64,000 bases of DNA from Oscillospiraceae bacterium (lineage in GTDB: Bacteria > Bacillota > Clostridia > Oscillospirales > Ruminococcaceae): positions 110,838-174,837 of the forward strand of contig JAFTXQ010000002.1 of assembly GCA_017461565.1 (NCBI GenBank). Reading direction: 5' to 3'. Positions 8,893-18,137 of the stretch are shown here, in pieces. The number at the start of each line of letters is the position of its first letter. Position 1 is the first letter of the stretch. The notes under the pieces are model-generated. The model ran no database searches. It saw nothing but the letters and a program-made list of their open reading frames with translations, and was not told where the DNA came from. The position numbers were made by a program, and so were the translations under genes.

Positions 8893-8929
8893 CCAAGGCG
8901 GGGGAATGCTATCCCGCCTTTTGGTTTTT
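8893..8929 (+). terminator. Intra-operon terminator-like hairpin after cheY
   Basis: AAGGCGGG (8895-8902) pairs with CCCGCCTT (8913-8920), followed by TTGGTTTTT. It is a good intrinsic terminator by form, yet the operon clearly continues into fliO, so it probably acts as a partial attenuator. Confidence 0.65.
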
Positions 8930-8987
8930 CGAGGATGGCAGATTTAACCTGCGGTTTTGGCAGAATATAGGGAAAGGAGAATGCGTT

Positions 8988-9326
8988 TTGGAGTATTTTC
9001 AGATGATCATGGCACTTATCGGCGTGCTGGCAATAGTATTTCTGTTGTTCTGGCTGATGAAAAAGTTGAACAAGCACGTTATGGTGTCGGATTCACGCAA
9101 TATGAAGATACTGGAGCGCATTAATCTCGGCCCCGATAAGATGCTGCTGCTCGTGAGTATTTGCGGAAAGTGCATGGTACTCGGAGTGACCTCATCGCAT
9201 ACTGAAAAGATATGTGATCTTGAGCTGTCAGAGGATGAGCTTATGCCTAAAAACGACGGCACAAACCCATCATTCGGCGAGAGCTTCAGGACCATCCTCG
9301 GGAATATGACAACGAAAAACAAATAA
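8988..9326 (+). CDS. fliO: FliO, flagellar export-gate assembly protein
   Basis: FliO is a small membrane protein that helps assemble the FliP ring. The 112-residue product has one N-terminal membrane helix (about 6-25, MIMALIGVLAIVFLLFWLM) and the FliO core SRNMKILERINLGPDKMLLLV followed by VLGVT. The start is TTG, since AAAGGAGAATGCG is properly spaced before it and the nearby ATG at 8981 is in another frame. It is directly followed by fliP. Confidence 0.85.
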   Translation: MEYFQMIMALIGVLAIVFLLFWLMKKLNKHVMVSDSRNMKILERINLGPDKMLLLVSICGKCMVLGVTSSHTEKICDLELSEDELMPKNDGTNPSFGESFRTILGNMTTKNK

Positions 9327-9338
9327 GGAGGAGCGCAC

Positions 9339-10235
9339 TTGATAAGAAAACTCATAAGCACCGATAAAAAGTTGTGCGTGAAATTTGTCGTTTCGCTGCT
9401 CCTGTGCGTTGTACTGACTGTATGCTTTATCGGTGTTTCTGCGCTGGCAGAAACATCAGAAGCGGATGCCACTGTGGAGGCCTCGGCAGGCTCGGGGCTT
9501 CAGGCTGGTGACTACACCGGCAACGAAGCGATCGATGTAGGCGACGAGCCTGGGTCTTCGGTGCTTCAGGAGGTCATCGGCGTCGATGCGTCGCAGCCGC
9601 TTGAGGTTATCCTGCTGCTGACGCTTATTGCGCTGGCGCCGTCACTGCTGATAATGATGACCTGTTTTACACGAATCATTATCGTGCTCGGTTTTTTGAG
9701 GACTGCTATGCAGACGCAGACCACACCGCCTAATATGGTCCTCACAGGTATGGCTTTGTTTCTTACGCTGTTCATCATGGCGCCTGTTTTCGCAGAAATA
9801 AACGAGGTGGCTTATCAGCCTTACATAAACGAGGAGCTGACCACAGAACAGGCTTTGGAAGCTGCGAGCGTTCCGTTAAAGAAGTTCATGCTCAGGCAGA
9901 CATCAAATGATGATCTTCAGTTTTTTATCGATCTTTCAAATATGGAAGAGCCTGAGGGCGGCTTTACTGAGGAATACATACAGAACGATCTGAGCCTTAC
10001 AGTGATAGTTCCGTCCTTTATGATAAGCGAGCTTAAGCGGGCTTTCCAGATGGCTTTTCTTATATTTATCCCGTTCCTTGTCATAGACCTGGTTGTCGGC
10101 AGTACGCTGATGTCCATGGGTATGATGATGCTGCCGCCAGCGATGATCTCAATGCCGTTCAAGATATTGACATTCGTTTTGGCGGACGGATGGAACCTGC
10201 TTATCGGTTCCGTTGTATCAAGCTACCAATGGTAG
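9339..10235 (+). CDS. fliP: FliP, flagellar export-gate protein
   Basis: FliP builds, with FliQ and FliR, the helical pore of the flagellar type III export gate. A cleavable signal peptide is visible (residues about 14-36, ending VSALAE), then a 45-residue variable linker and the conserved membrane core with MMTCFTRIIIVLGFLRTAMQ, TQTTPPNMVL and LVVGSTLMSMGMMMLPP. TTG is the start codon, following AAGGAGGAG. Length (298) is within range; the extra length is in the linker. Confidence 0.94.
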   Translation: MIRKLISTDKKLCVKFVVSLLLCVVLTVCFIGVSALAETSEADATVEASAGSGLQAGDYTGNEAIDVGDEPGSSVLQEVIGVDASQPLEVILLLTLIALAPSLLIMMTCFTRIIIVLGFLRTAMQTQTTPPNMVLTGMALFLTLFIMAPVFAEINEVAYQPYINEELTTEQALEAASVPLKKFMLRQTSNDDLQFFIDLSNMEEPEGGFTEEYIQNDLSLTVIVPSFMISELKRAFQMAFLIFIPFLVIDLVVGSTLMSMGMMMLPPAMISMPFKILTFVLADGWNLLIGSVVSSYQW

Positions 10236-10290
10236 CAAGGCTTGTGTAATGATACCGCACTGACCGATTTCTGCGAAAGGAGATGAAAAA

Positions 10291-10563
10291 ATGACCGAAG
10301 ATATCATGCTGGAGATCTTTCGTGAAGCAGTCATGCTTGCGTTCAAGCTAGCGCTTCCCATCTTGCTGGTGGCTATGATAGTCGGCCTTGTCATTGCAAT
10401 ATTGCAGGCCGCCACACAGGTACACGAGCAGACGCTGTCCTTTGCTCCTAAAGCGGTAGCTGTCGGTCTTGCGTTGTTCCTGCTCGCTCCGTGGATGACC
10501 TCGGAGTGCGTTGACTTCGTGCATTTCATCTTCGAGAAGATGGCGGAAATCCCGATAACATAG
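10291..10563 (+). CDS. fliQ: FliQ, flagellar export-gate protein
   Basis: This is a 90-residue protein with two membrane helices (about 17-37 and 52-70) and the family phrases PILLVAMIVGLVIAILQAAT and EQTLSFAPK. It joins FliP and FliR in the export gate. AAAGGAG precedes the ATG. A 55-base gap separates it from fliP and 11 bases separate it from fliR. Confidence 0.94.
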   Translation: MTEDIMLEIFREAVMLAFKLALPILLVAMIVGLVIAILQAATQVHEQTLSFAPKAVAVGLALFLLAPWMTSECVDFVHFIFEKMAEIPIT

Positions 10564-10574
10564 AGGGCGCTGCC

Positions 10575-11354
10575 GTGTCTGAGATATGGGAAATAATCCA
10601 ATCAAATCTGGTTGTTATCGTCATGGTGATAGCGAGAGTCGGAGGAATATTCAGCTTTAATCCGATCTTCTCCCGAAACGGCGTTCCTACTATGGTGAAA
10701 ACAGGTGCAACTATCGTGCTGTCGCTTGTGATGGTCGCAGGCGGAGGCATAGAGTACACTATGCCCGACGGCACTCTTGAATTTGCGTTCGACGTGATCA
10801 AAGAGGTGTTCGTGGGTGCGGTGCTTGGCTTCTTTGTAAATGTTATGCTCCAGGTGTTTTCGATGGCAGGCGAGCTTGCCGATATGCAGATAGGTCTTTC
10901 GATGGCAAAAAGCTACGATCCTACATTTGGCAGCACCGGCCTTACAACACAGATGTATAGCTATTGGTTCATGCTCTACTTTTTCATGGTAGGCGGTCAC
11001 CTTTCTTACATAGAGCTGTTTTCTATCTCTTATCAGACGATACCGGTCGGGTTTGACAACATAAATATCAACGTTGGTTATATAATAGTCATGTATTTTC
11101 AGACTGTGCTGACGTTGGGTGTAAAGCTGGCAATGCCGATCGTTGCAGCCTCGCTTGTTACTGAGTTCTGCGTAGGCGTGCTTATGAAAGCCGTGCCGAC
11201 GATCCATGTTTTTGTTATCAATATCCAGCTGAAGCTGCTTGTGGGCTTTGTTGTGCTTGCAGCAAGCTGCGGTGTAATTTCGGAGTTTATGGGAGAGCTT
11301 ATGGGGCTTATGTTCACAAATCTGAACGGGCTTCTTGAGCATATTATCATTTAA
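10575..11354 (+). CDS. fliR: FliR, flagellar export-gate protein
   Basis: A 259-residue protein with six predicted membrane helices, beginning with VIVMVIARVGGIFSFNPIFS and containing the family phrase FVGAVLGFFVNVMLQVFSMA followed by GELADMQIGLSMA. It completes the FliPQR pore. The start is GTG at 10575 with a modest GAGGGCG upstream; the mature N terminus agrees with homologues. FlhB follows after 50 bases. Confidence 0.93.
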   Translation: MSEIWEIIQSNLVVIVMVIARVGGIFSFNPIFSRNGVPTMVKTGATIVLSLVMVAGGGIEYTMPDGTLEFAFDVIKEVFVGAVLGFFVNVMLQVFSMAGELADMQIGLSMAKSYDPTFGSTGLTTQMYSYWFMLYFFMVGGHLSYIELFSISYQTIPVGFDNININVGYIIVMYFQTVLTLGVKLAMPIVAASLVTEFCVGVLMKAVPTIHVFVINIQLKLLVGFVVLAASCGVISEFMGELMGLMFTNLNGLLEHIII

Positions 11355-11404
11355 AACAACTTTTTCTTATATAGTATGTTCCTGTTCGAAAGGGCGGTGG
11401 CTGA

Positions 11405-12469
11405 ATGGCAGGCGAAGAAAAAACCGAAAAGGCCACTCCCAAAAAACGGCGAGACGCCCGACAGGAGGGAGATGTACTTCAGAGCAAGGAGATAGTGACT
11501 GCGGTATCCGTGCTGGGAATGTTCGCAGCTATGCGCCTGCTGATGGGCTACATCACCGAAACGGTGCTTGCGTATTCGACATCGGTATTCTCACAGGTGG
11601 GTACATTTCAGGTAAATGCGGATAATTATATGTCGCTGTTTATCAATGTAGCGACAGTCTTTGTGATGACAGTCGGACCTATATGCGCCATAGCGCTTCT
11701 GCTTGGTATAATTCCGACCATTGCGCAGACACGTGGACTTTTTACCATGAAAGCCACACATTTCAAATTCTCTCGTCTCAATCCGTTGTCAGGAATAAAA
11801 AAGCTGTTCTCGCTTCAATCGATAGTGGGAATAGTAAAGGGTCTTTTAGAGGTTATAATAATCTCGGTCATAGTTTACAGCGAGATATCGGGACGTATGC
11901 CGAAGTTCATTGCGCTTACAAACGCAGGAATAATGCAGAGTATGACCTATGCTATGACCTGTATCTTTGATCTTGTCATGACGATATGTATTCTTCTGGT
12001 TTTTGTAGCTGCCGGCGATTTTCTTTTCCAGTGGTGGCAGTTCGAGAAGAAGCTGAAAATGTCCAAGCAGGAGGTCAAGGAGGAGTATAAGCAGACCGAA
12101 GGTGACCCACAGATAAAGGGCAAGATAAAGCAACGTCAGCGACAGATGGCAATGGCACGAATGATGCAGGAGGTACCCAAGGCTGACGTAGTCATCCGTA
12201 ACCCTACCCACTTTGCCGTGGCACTGAAATATGACCAGGACGCAAACCGTGCGCCTATGGTCGTTGCGAAGGGCAAGGATCATCTGGCACTGCGCATCAT
12301 AAAGATCGCAGAGGAAAATGATGTATATATCACCACGGATCCGCCACTTGCCAGGACGCTGTACAGCACAGTTGAGCTTGGACGTGAGATACCTGTGGAG
12401 CTCTATAATGCGGTGGCTGAAGTGCTTACCGTTGTTTATAAGGCAAAGAATAAGACGCTTCATGCGTAA
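11405..12469 (+). CDS. flhB: FlhB, export-gate substrate-specificity switch
   Basis: The N terminus (EEKTEKATPKKRRDARQEGD) is the FlhB signature, followed by four membrane helices. The cytoplasmic domain contains the self-cleavage motif Asn266-Pro-Thr-His in VIRNPTHFAVALKYD. Cleavage there, together with FliK, switches export from hook to filament proteins. Length (354) is typical. A 100-base AT-rich gap without a convincing promoter separates it from flhA. Confidence 0.95.
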   Translation: MAGEEKTEKATPKKRRDARQEGDVLQSKEIVTAVSVLGMFAAMRLLMGYITETVLAYSTSVFSQVGTFQVNADNYMSLFINVATVFVMTVGPICAIALLLGIIPTIAQTRGLFTMKATHFKFSRLNPLSGIKKLFSLQSIVGIVKGLLEVIIISVIVYSEISGRMPKFIALTNAGIMQSMTYAMTCIFDLVMTICILLVFVAAGDFLFQWWQFEKKLKMSKQEVKEEYKQTEGDPQIKGKIKQRQRQMAMARMMQEVPKADVVIRNPTHFAVALKYDQDANRAPMVVAKGKDHLALRIIKIAEENDVYITTDPPLARTLYSTVELGREIPVELYNAVAEVLTVVYKAKNKTLHA

Positions 12470-12569
12470 ATACAACACTGAAAATCATAAAACGACAAAA
12501 TATTACTAAATGTAATTCAGAGTATAAATACAGTATGTTAAAATTCGATATAATATTACAGAAAGGGGA

Positions 12570-14663
12570 GTGAACGAGATAATACGCAAGCTGCTTAGTA
12601 ACTCACTTGTACTTTTTATCATCTTTATCGTACTGGCTATTATCATCCCGCTCCCGTCCTGGCTGCTGGATTTTATGATCCTTTTAAATATCGCACTCAG
12701 CCTAATTATACTTGTCATGACTATGTTCATCAAGGAAGCACTGGAGTTCTCGGTATTCCCGACGGTGCTGCTTATCACCACCGTATTGCGACTATCGCTT
12801 AACATCTCCACCACGAGAGGTATCCTTTCAAGCGGATACGCAGGCGAGGTAATCGAGGCTTTCGGAAACTTCGTAATGGGCGGCGACGCTATCGTCGGCT
12901 TCCTTATCTTCATAATCATCGTATTGGTAAACTTCATCGTTATCACCAAGGGTTCGGAACGTGTATCTGAGGTTGCAGCCCGCTTTACACTGGACGCTAT
13001 GCCCGGTAAGCAGATGGCTATCGACGCCGACCTGAACTCGGGCCTTATAAATGAGGAGCAGGCAAAGCTCCGCCGTTCCAACATCCAGCGTGAAGCTGAC
13101 TTCTACGGCTCAATGGACGGTGCTACAAAGTTCGTTAAGGGTGATGCGATCATGTCTATCATCACCACCCTTGTAAACCTTATCGGCGGCGTCATCATCG
13201 GTATGATCCGTGACGGCGGCGATATCATGGAGATAATCAATACCTACTCCCTTGCGACCGTAGGTGACGGTCTGTGCTCCCAGATCCCTGCGCTGCTGAT
13301 CTCTGTTGCAACAGGTATGATAGTTACACGTGCGGCGAGCCAGGACAGCCTTATGAACGATGTGAAGGCGCAGTTTACAGCGCAGCCTTTCGTTCTGTTG
13401 ATCGCAGGTATAGTAATGATCGTTATGATGGTCATTCCGGGTTTCCCTACAATTGTACTGCTTGTTCTCGGTGCACTGCTTATCGTGGCAGCGGTTATGC
13501 TGGACAGAAACAAGAAAAAGATGGCGGAACTGGAGCTTGCACAGCGTGCCAAGGAAGAAGCACGTGAGATGGAAAAGGCGGACAAGGCCGACAACGACTA
13601 CTTCCGAGATATCGACAACGTATTCAAGCTGCTCAACGTAGAGCCTATCGAAATGGAGTTCGGTTACTCGCTGCTGCGTCTTGTTGACGAGAAAAGCGGC
13701 GGCAACTTCATCGAGCGTGTCGTTATCTTCCGTAAGCAGTTCGCTATGGACATGGGCATGGTAATACCCTCTGTCCGTATGACGGATAACCCCGAGATAA
13801 ATCCCAATCAGTACATAATCAAGATCAAGGGCGAAGAGGTTGCCCGTGGCGAGATACTTGTGGACCATTACCTCGCACTAGACAGCGGCGATGTCACCGC
13901 ACAGGTCGAGGGTATCGACACAGTGGAGCCTGCATTCGGACTTCCCGCAAAGTGGATATCCGAGGACAAGAAGATCATGGCGGATGTCGCAGGTTATACT
14001 CTTATTGACCCTGTTTCCGTAATGATAACGCACTGGTCGGAGATCATGAAGCATTATGCGCACGAGCTGCTCTCCCGTCAGGATGTCAATACAATGGTCG
14101 AAAATGTAAAGAAGACCAACCCGATAATCGTCGACGATCTTATACCCAAGGTTATTTCTGTCGGATATTTACAGAAAGTATTGTCGAATCTTCTGAGAGA
14201 AGGCATCCCGATAAGAGATCTGGAGACTATTCTGGAAACGCTTGGCGACCATGCAAATGTGCTTAAGGACATGGACATCGTTACCGAGTATGTCCGTCAG
14301 GCGCTCAAGCGTACCATAACACGCCGATTTGCCGAGGCGAACTCACTTCGTGTCATAACTCTTGACACACAGATAGAGGATATGATAGTAAGCTCCGTCA
14401 AGAAATCCGATCAGGGAAGCTACCTTGCGATGGCTCCCGATCTGATACAGCAGATAGTGGCGGTCACAAACCGTGAGATAGACAAGATAAAGGATGTTAT
14501 TCCCAATGTTATCATACTCACATCGCCGGTAGTGCGTATCTATTTCAAGAAGCTTACGGATCAGTTCATCCCGAACATTACTGTTCTGTCATACAGCGAG
14601 ATAGACGCTACGGCACAGATACAGGCGATAGGAAACATCTCATTGAGTACAGTTACGGCGTAA
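12570..14663 (+). CDS. flhA: FlhA, flagellar export-gate energy-coupling protein
   Basis: A 697-residue protein with eight N-terminal membrane helices and the FHIPEP-family core (PLPSWLLDFMILLNIALSLI; EFSVFPTVLLITTVLRLSLN; ARFTLDAMPGKQMAIDADLN), then a large cytoplasmic domain that docks export chaperones. The start is taken as GTG at 12570 because the alignment begins here. However, the AAAGGGGA ribosome site is only about two bases away, so the exact start is not certain. In Bacillus flhA is followed by flhF and flhG; here the next gene is the sigma factor. Confidence 0.95.
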   Translation: MNEIIRKLLSNSLVLFIIFIVLAIIIPLPSWLLDFMILLNIALSLIILVMTMFIKEALEFSVFPTVLLITTVLRLSLNISTTRGILSSGYAGEVIEAFGNFVMGGDAIVGFLIFIIIVLVNFIVITKGSERVSEVAARFTLDAMPGKQMAIDADLNSGLINEEQAKLRRSNIQREADFYGSMDGATKFVKGDAIMSIITTLVNLIGGVIIGMIRDGGDIMEIINTYSLATVGDGLCSQIPALLISVATGMIVTRAASQDSLMNDVKAQFTAQPFVLLIAGIVMIVMMVIPGFPTIVLLVLGALLIVAAVMLDRNKKKMAELELAQRAKEEAREMEKADKADNDYFRDIDNVFKLLNVEPIEMEFGYSLLRLVDEKSGGNFIERVVIFRKQFAMDMGMVIPSVRMTDNPEINPNQYIIKIKGEEVARGEILVDHYLALDSGDVTAQVEGIDTVEPAFGLPAKWISEDKKIMADVAGYTLIDPVSVMITHWSEIMKHYAHELLSRQDVNTMVENVKKTNPIIVDDLIPKVISVGYLQKVLSNLLREGIPIRDLETILETLGDHANVLKDMDIVTEYVRQALKRTITRRFAEANSLRVITLDTQIEDMIVSSVKKSDQGSYLAMAPDLIQQIVAVTNREIDKIKDVIPNVIILTSPVVRIYFKKLTDQFIPNITVLSYSEIDATAQIQAIGNISLSTVTA

Positions 14664-14688
14664 TACATCGAAGAGGGAGGTGCAGTCA

Positions 14689-15444
14689 ATGGATAACAGC
14701 ACAGCGGCGCTCCTGCTGGAGTATATGAACAGCCGCAGTGAAGCGGTAAGAAATGAACTGGTGCTGAAAAATCTCAGCCTTGTCCGTGGCTGTGCATTGT
14801 CCCTTCGTAATATGTACATAAAATTCGGTGATGTGGACGATGTGGTGAACGAGGGTGTGATCGCCCTTATGGACGCCATCGAATCTTATGATCCGGACAA
14901 GGGGGCAAAGTTCGAGACGTACGCAACACTGAAAATACGTGGAGCGATCATCGACTATATCCGCAGGCAGGACTGGATCCCCAGAAGCGTGCGTAAATTC
15001 GCCCGTGACCTTGACAATGCAAACAGTTCGTTGTATAATCAATATAATAGGATGCCTACGACCGCAGAGCTTTCGGAGTATATGGATATTCCTGAGGATA
15101 AGCTGCTTCGTAGCATGGCAGAGGCTTCGAGTACGGTAACGCTTTCGTTTGAGGAGCTGCTGTACGAGGATAACTTTGAGGACCATCCCGCTTCCGCAGG
15201 AGAAGCTACCGACGCTGCGCTTATGCGCTCGGAGTGCCGCAGAGTGATAGCTGAGGCTATCGACTCCCTTAAGGAAAAGGAAAGACAGGTCATCACACTG
15301 TACTATTACAAAAACATGAAATATTCTGATATAGCAAAGGCTCTCGGAGTTTCGGAATCAAGGGTGTGCCAGATCAACACAAAGGCTACCCTCGCCCTGA
15401 AAGCCATGCTTGAGCCATACATCAAAGGAGGTAACGGGTCATGA
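14689..15444 (+). CDS. sigD: RNA polymerase sigma-28 factor (SigD/FliA/WhiG family)
   Basis: This sigma factor directs late flagellar and chemotaxis genes. Region 2 is clear (DVDDVVNEGVIALMDAIESY, YATLKIRGAIIDYIRRQDW, IPRSVRKFARDL), then region 3 and region 4 with KEKERQVITLYYYKNMKY and GVSESRVCQINTKA. The ATG at 14689 is preferred over an in-frame GTG at 14680, since GGGAGG ends at about 14680 and gives normal spacing. Its last bases overlap the ATG of flgF (ATGA), so the two are translationally coupled. Confidence 0.92.
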   Translation: MDNSTAALLLEYMNSRSEAVRNELVLKNLSLVRGCALSLRNMYIKFGDVDDVVNEGVIALMDAIESYDPDKGAKFETYATLKIRGAIIDYIRRQDWIPRSVRKFARDLDNANSSLYNQYNRMPTTAELSEYMDIPEDKLLRSMAEASSTVTLSFEELLYEDNFEDHPASAGEATDAALMRSECRRVIAEAIDSLKEKERQVITLYYYKNMKYSDIAKALGVSESRVCQINTKATLALKAMLEPYIKGGNGS

Positions 15445-16181
15445 ACAGAGGCTTTTACTTTGCTGCCAACGGCATGATACTCAATCAGCGCAAGCTGAAC
15501 GCCATCGGCAACAACCTTACGAATATGTCCACCGCAGGATACAGAGCGGATACCATTCTCACTCAGCGCTTTGATGAGGCTATGGTGCTTGTAAAGCACC
15601 GTGAGGAGCTGTCCGGCACAATGGCGGCGACTTATGTGGATACCTCCTACACAAACCTTGAACAGGGCACCTTTGAGTTTACGGAAAGCCCGTTTGATGT
15701 AGCCATCCAGGGCAACGTGTATTTTAATGTTGCGGCATATAACGGTCAGACCATGCTGACAAGAAACGGTCAGTGGGAGCTTGACGGTGAGGGTTACCTC
15801 TGCCTTTCGGGCTCGGGCCGTATCTTAGGTGAAAACGGAGAGATATTCCTCGGCAACAAGGATTTTGTTATAGATAACAACGGTACGATAACCCAGAACG
15901 GCGAGGTCGTTGATACGCTCCGCCTTTCCTACATAAACCCTGAGGGAAACATTGACAAATTCGGTGCAAATCTCTTCACATCAGTCGAGGCTACTGACGT
16001 TATCCCCGAGGGAGAGAGATTTGACATAGTACAGGGTGCGTTTGAGCGCTCCAATATCGATCTCAATTATGAGATGACGATGATGATGAACGCAAACCGT
16101 CTTTATGAGGCTTCCAGTGCAATACTCAAGCGTATGGACGCCATCAATCAGAAGTCGGGTCAGATATGCAAGATCGGCTGA
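15441..16181 (+). CDS. flgF: FlgF/FlhO-type flagellar basal-body rod protein
   Basis: A rod protein of the FlgE/F/G family, 246 residues. The N-terminal motif GMILNQRKLNAIGNNLTNMS followed by TAGYRAD and the C-terminal helix ERSNIDLNYEMTMMMNANRLYEASS are present. The divergent C-terminal motif (no TTQRGYQ) argues for FlgF (FlhO) rather than FlgG. It forms part of the proximal or distal rod. AAAGGAGG precedes the ATG, and it overlaps the sigma factor gene. Confidence 0.85.
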   Translation: MNRGFYFAANGMILNQRKLNAIGNNLTNMSTAGYRADTILTQRFDEAMVLVKHREELSGTMAATYVDTSYTNLEQGTFEFTESPFDVAIQGNVYFNVAAYNGQTMLTRNGQWELDGEGYLCLSGSGRILGENGEIFLGNKDFVIDNNGTITQNGEVVDTLRLSYINPEGNIDKFGANLFTSVEATDVIPEGERFDIVQGAFERSNIDLNYEMTMMMNANRLYEASSAILKRMDAINQKSGQICKIG

Positions 16182-16198
16182 TAATAAAGGAGTAAGTT

Positions 16199-16921
16199 AT
16201 GAATATAGCATTCCATACAGGTAAAACGGCGATGATCGCACAGTCGCAGGCACTTAATGTCTACGGCAACAACATCGCCAACATAAATACAGTAGGCTAT
16301 CAGACAGTACGCCCCTCATTTGCGGATACTCTCTACTCCGTGCAGAGAGCGACCGAGCCCGACTGGCAGACAGGTCACGGCGCATATATCCAGAAGACAG
16401 ACATAATGTTTGCCGAAAGCTCCCTGTATTACACCGACAGACCCCTTGACTTCGCTCTTCCGAATGAGGGCTTCTTCGCTGTGCAGGACAGATACGGCGA
16501 TGTTAACTATACCCGTGACGGCTCTTTCTCCATGACACAGGAGGGCGAGGACTGGTATCTTGTAAGCGGAAGCGGCGAGTATGTCCTTGACTATGAGGGC
16601 AACAGGATAATCGTTCCCTTTAACGAGGCAGGCACGGTTGCTGATTATGACGAGCTTGCAGGAATGATCGGCGTGTACGAGTTTGAGAATGTATACGGCA
16701 TCGAAGCGCTCGGCACAAACCGTTATGTCGCTACCGACAGAAGCGGTGCGGTGACCGCAAACCCCAATCTTGACAAGCTCCAGGGTGTGCTTGTAAATTC
16801 AAATGTAGAGCTGTCCGATCAGATGGTAAAGCTGATCGAGACCCAGCGTGGCTATCAGATAAGCTCCAGAGTGCTTACAACAGCCGATGAGTTCTCAAGA
16901 ATTGCAAACAATCTGAGATAA
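16199..16921 (+). CDS. flgG: FlgG/FlhP-type flagellar basal-body rod protein
   Basis: A 240-residue paralogue of the preceding gene. It has the N-terminal motif ALNVYGNNIANINTVGYQTV and the full C-terminal signature ETQRGYQISSRVLTTADEFS, with NSNVELSDQMVKLIE before it, as in distal rod proteins. TAAAGGAG precedes the ATG, 17 bases after flgF. The C-terminal half also fits FlhP, the Bacillus name for this gene position. Confidence 0.87.
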   Translation: MNIAFHTGKTAMIAQSQALNVYGNNIANINTVGYQTVRPSFADTLYSVQRATEPDWQTGHGAYIQKTDIMFAESSLYYTDRPLDFALPNEGFFAVQDRYGDVNYTRDGSFSMTQEGEDWYLVSGSGEYVLDYEGNRIIVPFNEAGTVADYDELAGMIGVYEFENVYGIEALGTNRYVATDRSGAVTANPNLDKLQGVLVNSNVELSDQMVKLIETQRGYQISSRVLTTADEFSRIANNLR

Positions 16922-16956
16922 TTACTATAAAATCCGATAAGGGAGCGTGATCATAT

Positions 16957-17574
16957 ATGCTGAAAAATTACGATGAGCTTTCGCCTGTCGCTATCGACTG
17001 TCTGCGTGAAATAGGAAACATCGGCTCGGGAAGCGCAGCAAATGCGCTGTCAACGATGCTTGGCAAGAACGTGATCATGCGTGTTCCCGATGTCAGCGTG
17101 ATGGACTATCAGGAGGTCATTGACCGCATGGGCGGTCCCGAAAAGGTGATAACAGGTATTCTTGTGCGCCTTGAGGGAGACATCGGCGGTATGATAATGT
17201 TCCTGCTGGAGGACAGCTTTGCGAAGGTCGTTCTCTCAACTTTTATGCAGCTTGAAAATGTATCTGTAATGACACTGGATGCCACCCAGCTTTCTGTTAT
17301 CAGTGAGATGGGCAACATCATGGCTGGCAGTTATCTTTCTGCGCTGTCGCAGCTTACGGGACTTACGATAGACATGAGCGTTCCGTCCATGACCGTTGAT
17401 ATGCTTGGCGCTATAATGAGCGTGCCTATCATCGAGTTCGCTGAGGTCGGCGATAAGGTGCTGTTCATTGATGATGGTTTTGTTATTGACGGAGTGGATA
17501 TCAAGTCCAACATCATCCTTATTCCTGAGATGGCTTCTCTGGCAACACTGATGACAAAGCTTGGGGTAATGTGA
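16957..17574 (+). CDS. cheC: CheC, CheY-phosphate phosphatase
   Basis: A 205-residue CheC with both active-site helices: DCLREIGNIGSGSAANALS (about residue 12) and VISEMGNIMAGSYLSALSQL (about 112), each carrying the E...N pair. CheC hydrolyses CheY phosphate and binds CheD, coupling adaptation to CheY level. Its stop overlaps the start of cheD. GGGAGCG lies upstream of the ATG. Confidence 0.93.
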   Translation: MLKNYDELSPVAIDCLREIGNIGSGSAANALSTMLGKNVIMRVPDVSVMDYQEVIDRMGGPEKVITGILVRLEGDIGGMIMFLLEDSFAKVVLSTFMQLENVSVMTLDATQLSVISEMGNIMAGSYLSALSQLTGLTIDMSVPSMTVDMLGAIMSVPIIEFAEVGDKVLFIDDGFVIDGVDIKSNIILIPEMASLATLMTKLGVM

Positions 17575-18053
17575 TGGGAAGTTTTACAGTAGGAATTTCC
17601 GACCTCAAGGTATGCAAGGCGCCTGATGTACTGGTGACTTACGCACTTGGCTCCTGCATAGGAATTTGTATGGTCGATGAGGCAACCGGAATAGGTGGGT
17701 TGTCGCACATAATGCTGCCTGACAGCACACAGTCAATGAGCGGCAAGGATATGCCGATGAGGTTTGCCGATACAGCAGTGCCGATGCTGATAAACCAGCT
17801 TGTAGCGATGGGTGCAAGCCGCTCTCGTTTAAGGGCTAAGATAGCAGGCGGTGCGGTGATGTTTGCTACGGCAAGCGACCGTTTCAATATCGGAGAGCGC
17901 AACATCGAGGCAGTGACGAATGCCCTGCGTAAGGAGAACATACCGATAATTGCAAAGGATGTCGGTCTTAATTACGGACGCACTGTTTATTTCTACCCTC
18001 AAACAGGAATTATGGAGGTAAAAGCTGCTGCCAAAGGAACGAAGCAGTTGTGA
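17574..18053 (+). CDS. cheD: CheD, chemoreceptor glutamine deamidase
   Basis: A 159-residue CheD. The catalytic Cys lies in LGSCIGICMVD and the His in LSHIMLPD, with the family phrases RAKIAGGAVMF and IPIIAKDVGLNYGRTVYF. It deamidates receptor glutamines and is held by CheC. The ATG at 17574 overlaps the cheC stop (TGATG); an in-frame GTG three bases earlier is also possible. It is the last gene of the flagellar operon, followed by a strong terminator. Confidence 0.93.
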   Translation: MGSFTVGISDLKVCKAPDVLVTYALGSCIGICMVDEATGIGGLSHIMLPDSTQSMSGKDMPMRFADTAVPMLINQLVAMGASRSRLRAKIAGGAVMFATASDRFNIGERNIEAVTNALRKENIPIIAKDVGLNYGRTVYFYPQTGIMEVKAAAKGTKQL

Positions 18054-18095
18054 TATTACAGAATATAAACGTTGCTTATTCAACGGATCATAAGA

Positions 18096-18130
18096 AAAAG
18101 GAGCTTTAACAGATCGTTAAAGCTCCTTTT
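18096..18130. terminator. Bidirectional terminator between cheD and sulP
   Basis: AAAAGGAGCTTTAAC (18096-18110) and GTTAAAGCTCCTTTT (18116-18130) form a perfect 15-base stem with a five-base loop. A-runs and T-runs on both sides let it serve the two converging genes. Confidence 0.93.
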
Positions 18131-18137
18131 GTATTTG

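Noticed and set aside
12549-12554. TATAAT in the gap before flhA
   Set aside because: No acceptable -35 lies 16-18 bases upstream, and the transcript would start on the ribosome site.
16934-16940. CCGATAA before cheC, resembling a sigma-28 -10 element
   Set aside because: No TAAA element lies at the 14-16 base spacing needed; the nearest TAAT gives about 11. It is probably chance in an AT-rich gap.
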